From an uncultured Blautia sp. (GTDB lineage Bacteria > Bacillota > Clostridia > Lachnospirales > Lachnospiraceae): 5,635 bases of DNA. The notes below the pieces were generated by a model that was not told where the DNA came from, did no database searches, and saw only the letters and a program-made list of their open reading frames with translations. Where the stretch lies: the NCBI GenBank assembly GCA_902476765.1, contig CABSEJ010000194.1, positions 1 to 5,635 of the forward strand, in the 5' to 3' direction. This document shows positions 5,054 through 5,635 of the stretch, piece by piece; positions within the stretch are counted from its first letter, which is position 1; each line of letters opens with the position of its first letter. A program made the translations under genes and the position numbers.

Positions 5054-5635
5054 TTATTCCTGTTTTTCACGGTTTCCTTTAAAATTGGCAGCCAGACGCA
5101 TCAGGCTCTCTTCACTTGTTTCTTCCCGTGTCAATTCTCCGCTTTTACGTCCTTCGCACATAACGATAACACGGTCTGAAAGTCCGATCAGTTCTGCCAT
5201 TTCACTTGAAATCATAATGATACTTTTTCCCTGGCGGGCAAGATCCATAATGATACAGTAAATTTCATACTTGGCACCTACATCGATACCTCTTGTAGGC
5301 TCATCCAGGAGAAGAATATCCGGCTCTGTCAAAAGCCATCTTGCCAGCAGTGCTTTCTGCTGATTACCGCCGGACAGATGTACAATAGGGGTTTTCAGAC
5401 TTGGAGTTTTTACATTCAACTGTTTTTCCTTTTCTTTTGCATCCCTGTCGATTCGTTTCTTATCCAGAAGACCAAATTTATTCTTATAATTTATATAGTT
5501 GGCCACTACCATATTTTCTTTTACATCCAAAAGACCAAATATACCGTTGCCGCGTCTGTCCTCTGTAAGAAGGGCCATTCCCATTTTTTTCGCTTCTTCA
5601 GGGCTGTTGATACAGACTTCTTTTCCATTGAGAAG
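5054..5635 (-). CDS. mglA: Sugar ABC transporter ATP-binding protein, MglA/RbsA family (5'-truncated by window edge)
   Basis: This is the C-terminal end (193 codons visible) of a double-domain ATPase that powers CUT2-family monosaccharide import at the inner face of the membrane. The reading frame is open to the window edge, so the methionine at 5584 is internal. In the visible part, the segment LLTEDRRGNGIFGLLD (22-37) and the stretch NYKNKFGLLD (49-58) match the pattern I know from E. coli MglA. The ABC signature LSGGNQQK is at 87-94. Walker B with its glutamate, ILLLDEPTRGID, is at 107-118. The usual H-loop histidine is replaced by the SSEM motif (143-146), which is normal for the second domain of this family and not a defect. 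The gene ends in TAA 19 nt before the permease. The first nucleotide-binding domain and the expected MglB-like binding protein would lie beyond the right edge. Galactose specificity is not proven; ribose, xylose or other CUT2 sugars remain possible. Confidence 0.95.
   Translation of the reverse strand, partial: LLNGKEVCINSPEEAKKMGMALLTEDRRGNGIFGLLDVKENMVVANYINYKNKFGLLDKKRIDRDAKEKEKQLNVKTPSLKTPIVHLSGGNQQKALLARWLLTEPDILLLDEPTRGIDVGAKYEIYCIIMDLARQGKSIIMISSEMAELIGLSDRVIVMCEGRKSGELTREETSEESLMRLAANFKGNREKQE

Noticed and set aside
5035..5070. Upstream ATG at 5070 for the permease
   Set aside because: It would overlap the ATPase gene and has no suitable SD site, while the ATG at 5034 has GGAGG at ideal spacing.

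Overview
The window looks like chromosomal DNA from a Gram-positive Firmicute, most plausibly a gut Lachnospiraceae/Clostridia relative. This is inferred from moderate to low GC, a strong GGAGG-type Shine-Dalgarno (SD) site in front of almost every gene, tight gene packing, and protein sequences of clostridial character. No marker gene is present to fix the genus. Every gene I support lies on the minus strand, so transcription runs from the high-coordinate end towards base 1.

Region 1 (about 5635 to 568) is a sugar-uptake and catabolism operon. In transcription order it holds the C-terminal part of a Mgl/Rbs-type sugar ABC ATPase (cut by the window edge), an MglC-like permease, an AllA-like (ureidoglycolate lyase family) cupin protein, a class II ketose-phosphate aldolase, an aldose 1-epimerase (GalM) and a ribokinase-like PfkB sugar kinase. 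Gaps are 0 to 80 nt. A good intrinsic-terminator hairpin lies between the aldolase and galM. There is almost no room for a new promoter after it, so the epimerase and kinase probably depend on partial read-through.

Read as a pathway, the sugar is imported by the CUT2-type transporter, its anomers are equilibrated by GalM, the sugar (probably as a ketose) is phosphorylated by the PfkB kinase, and the aldolase splits the phosphorylated ketose into triose-type products. The step joining an imported aldose to a ketose has no obvious enzyme in view. The AllA-like cupin is the only unassigned enzyme and has no allantoin or purine genes near it. The actual substrate cannot be read from this window.

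Region 2 (567 to 1) is a separate small unit. A near-consensus promoter with a 14-bp palindrome in its spacer (518-546) precedes a 77-residue protein of unknown function. A second promoter candidate (196-223) overlaps that gene's stop codon. It would drive a roughly 137-nt hairpin-rich leader in front of the first 17 codons of a response regulator, probably LytTR-type, which runs off the window at base 1. No RNA genes, CRISPR arrays or mobile elements were seen.
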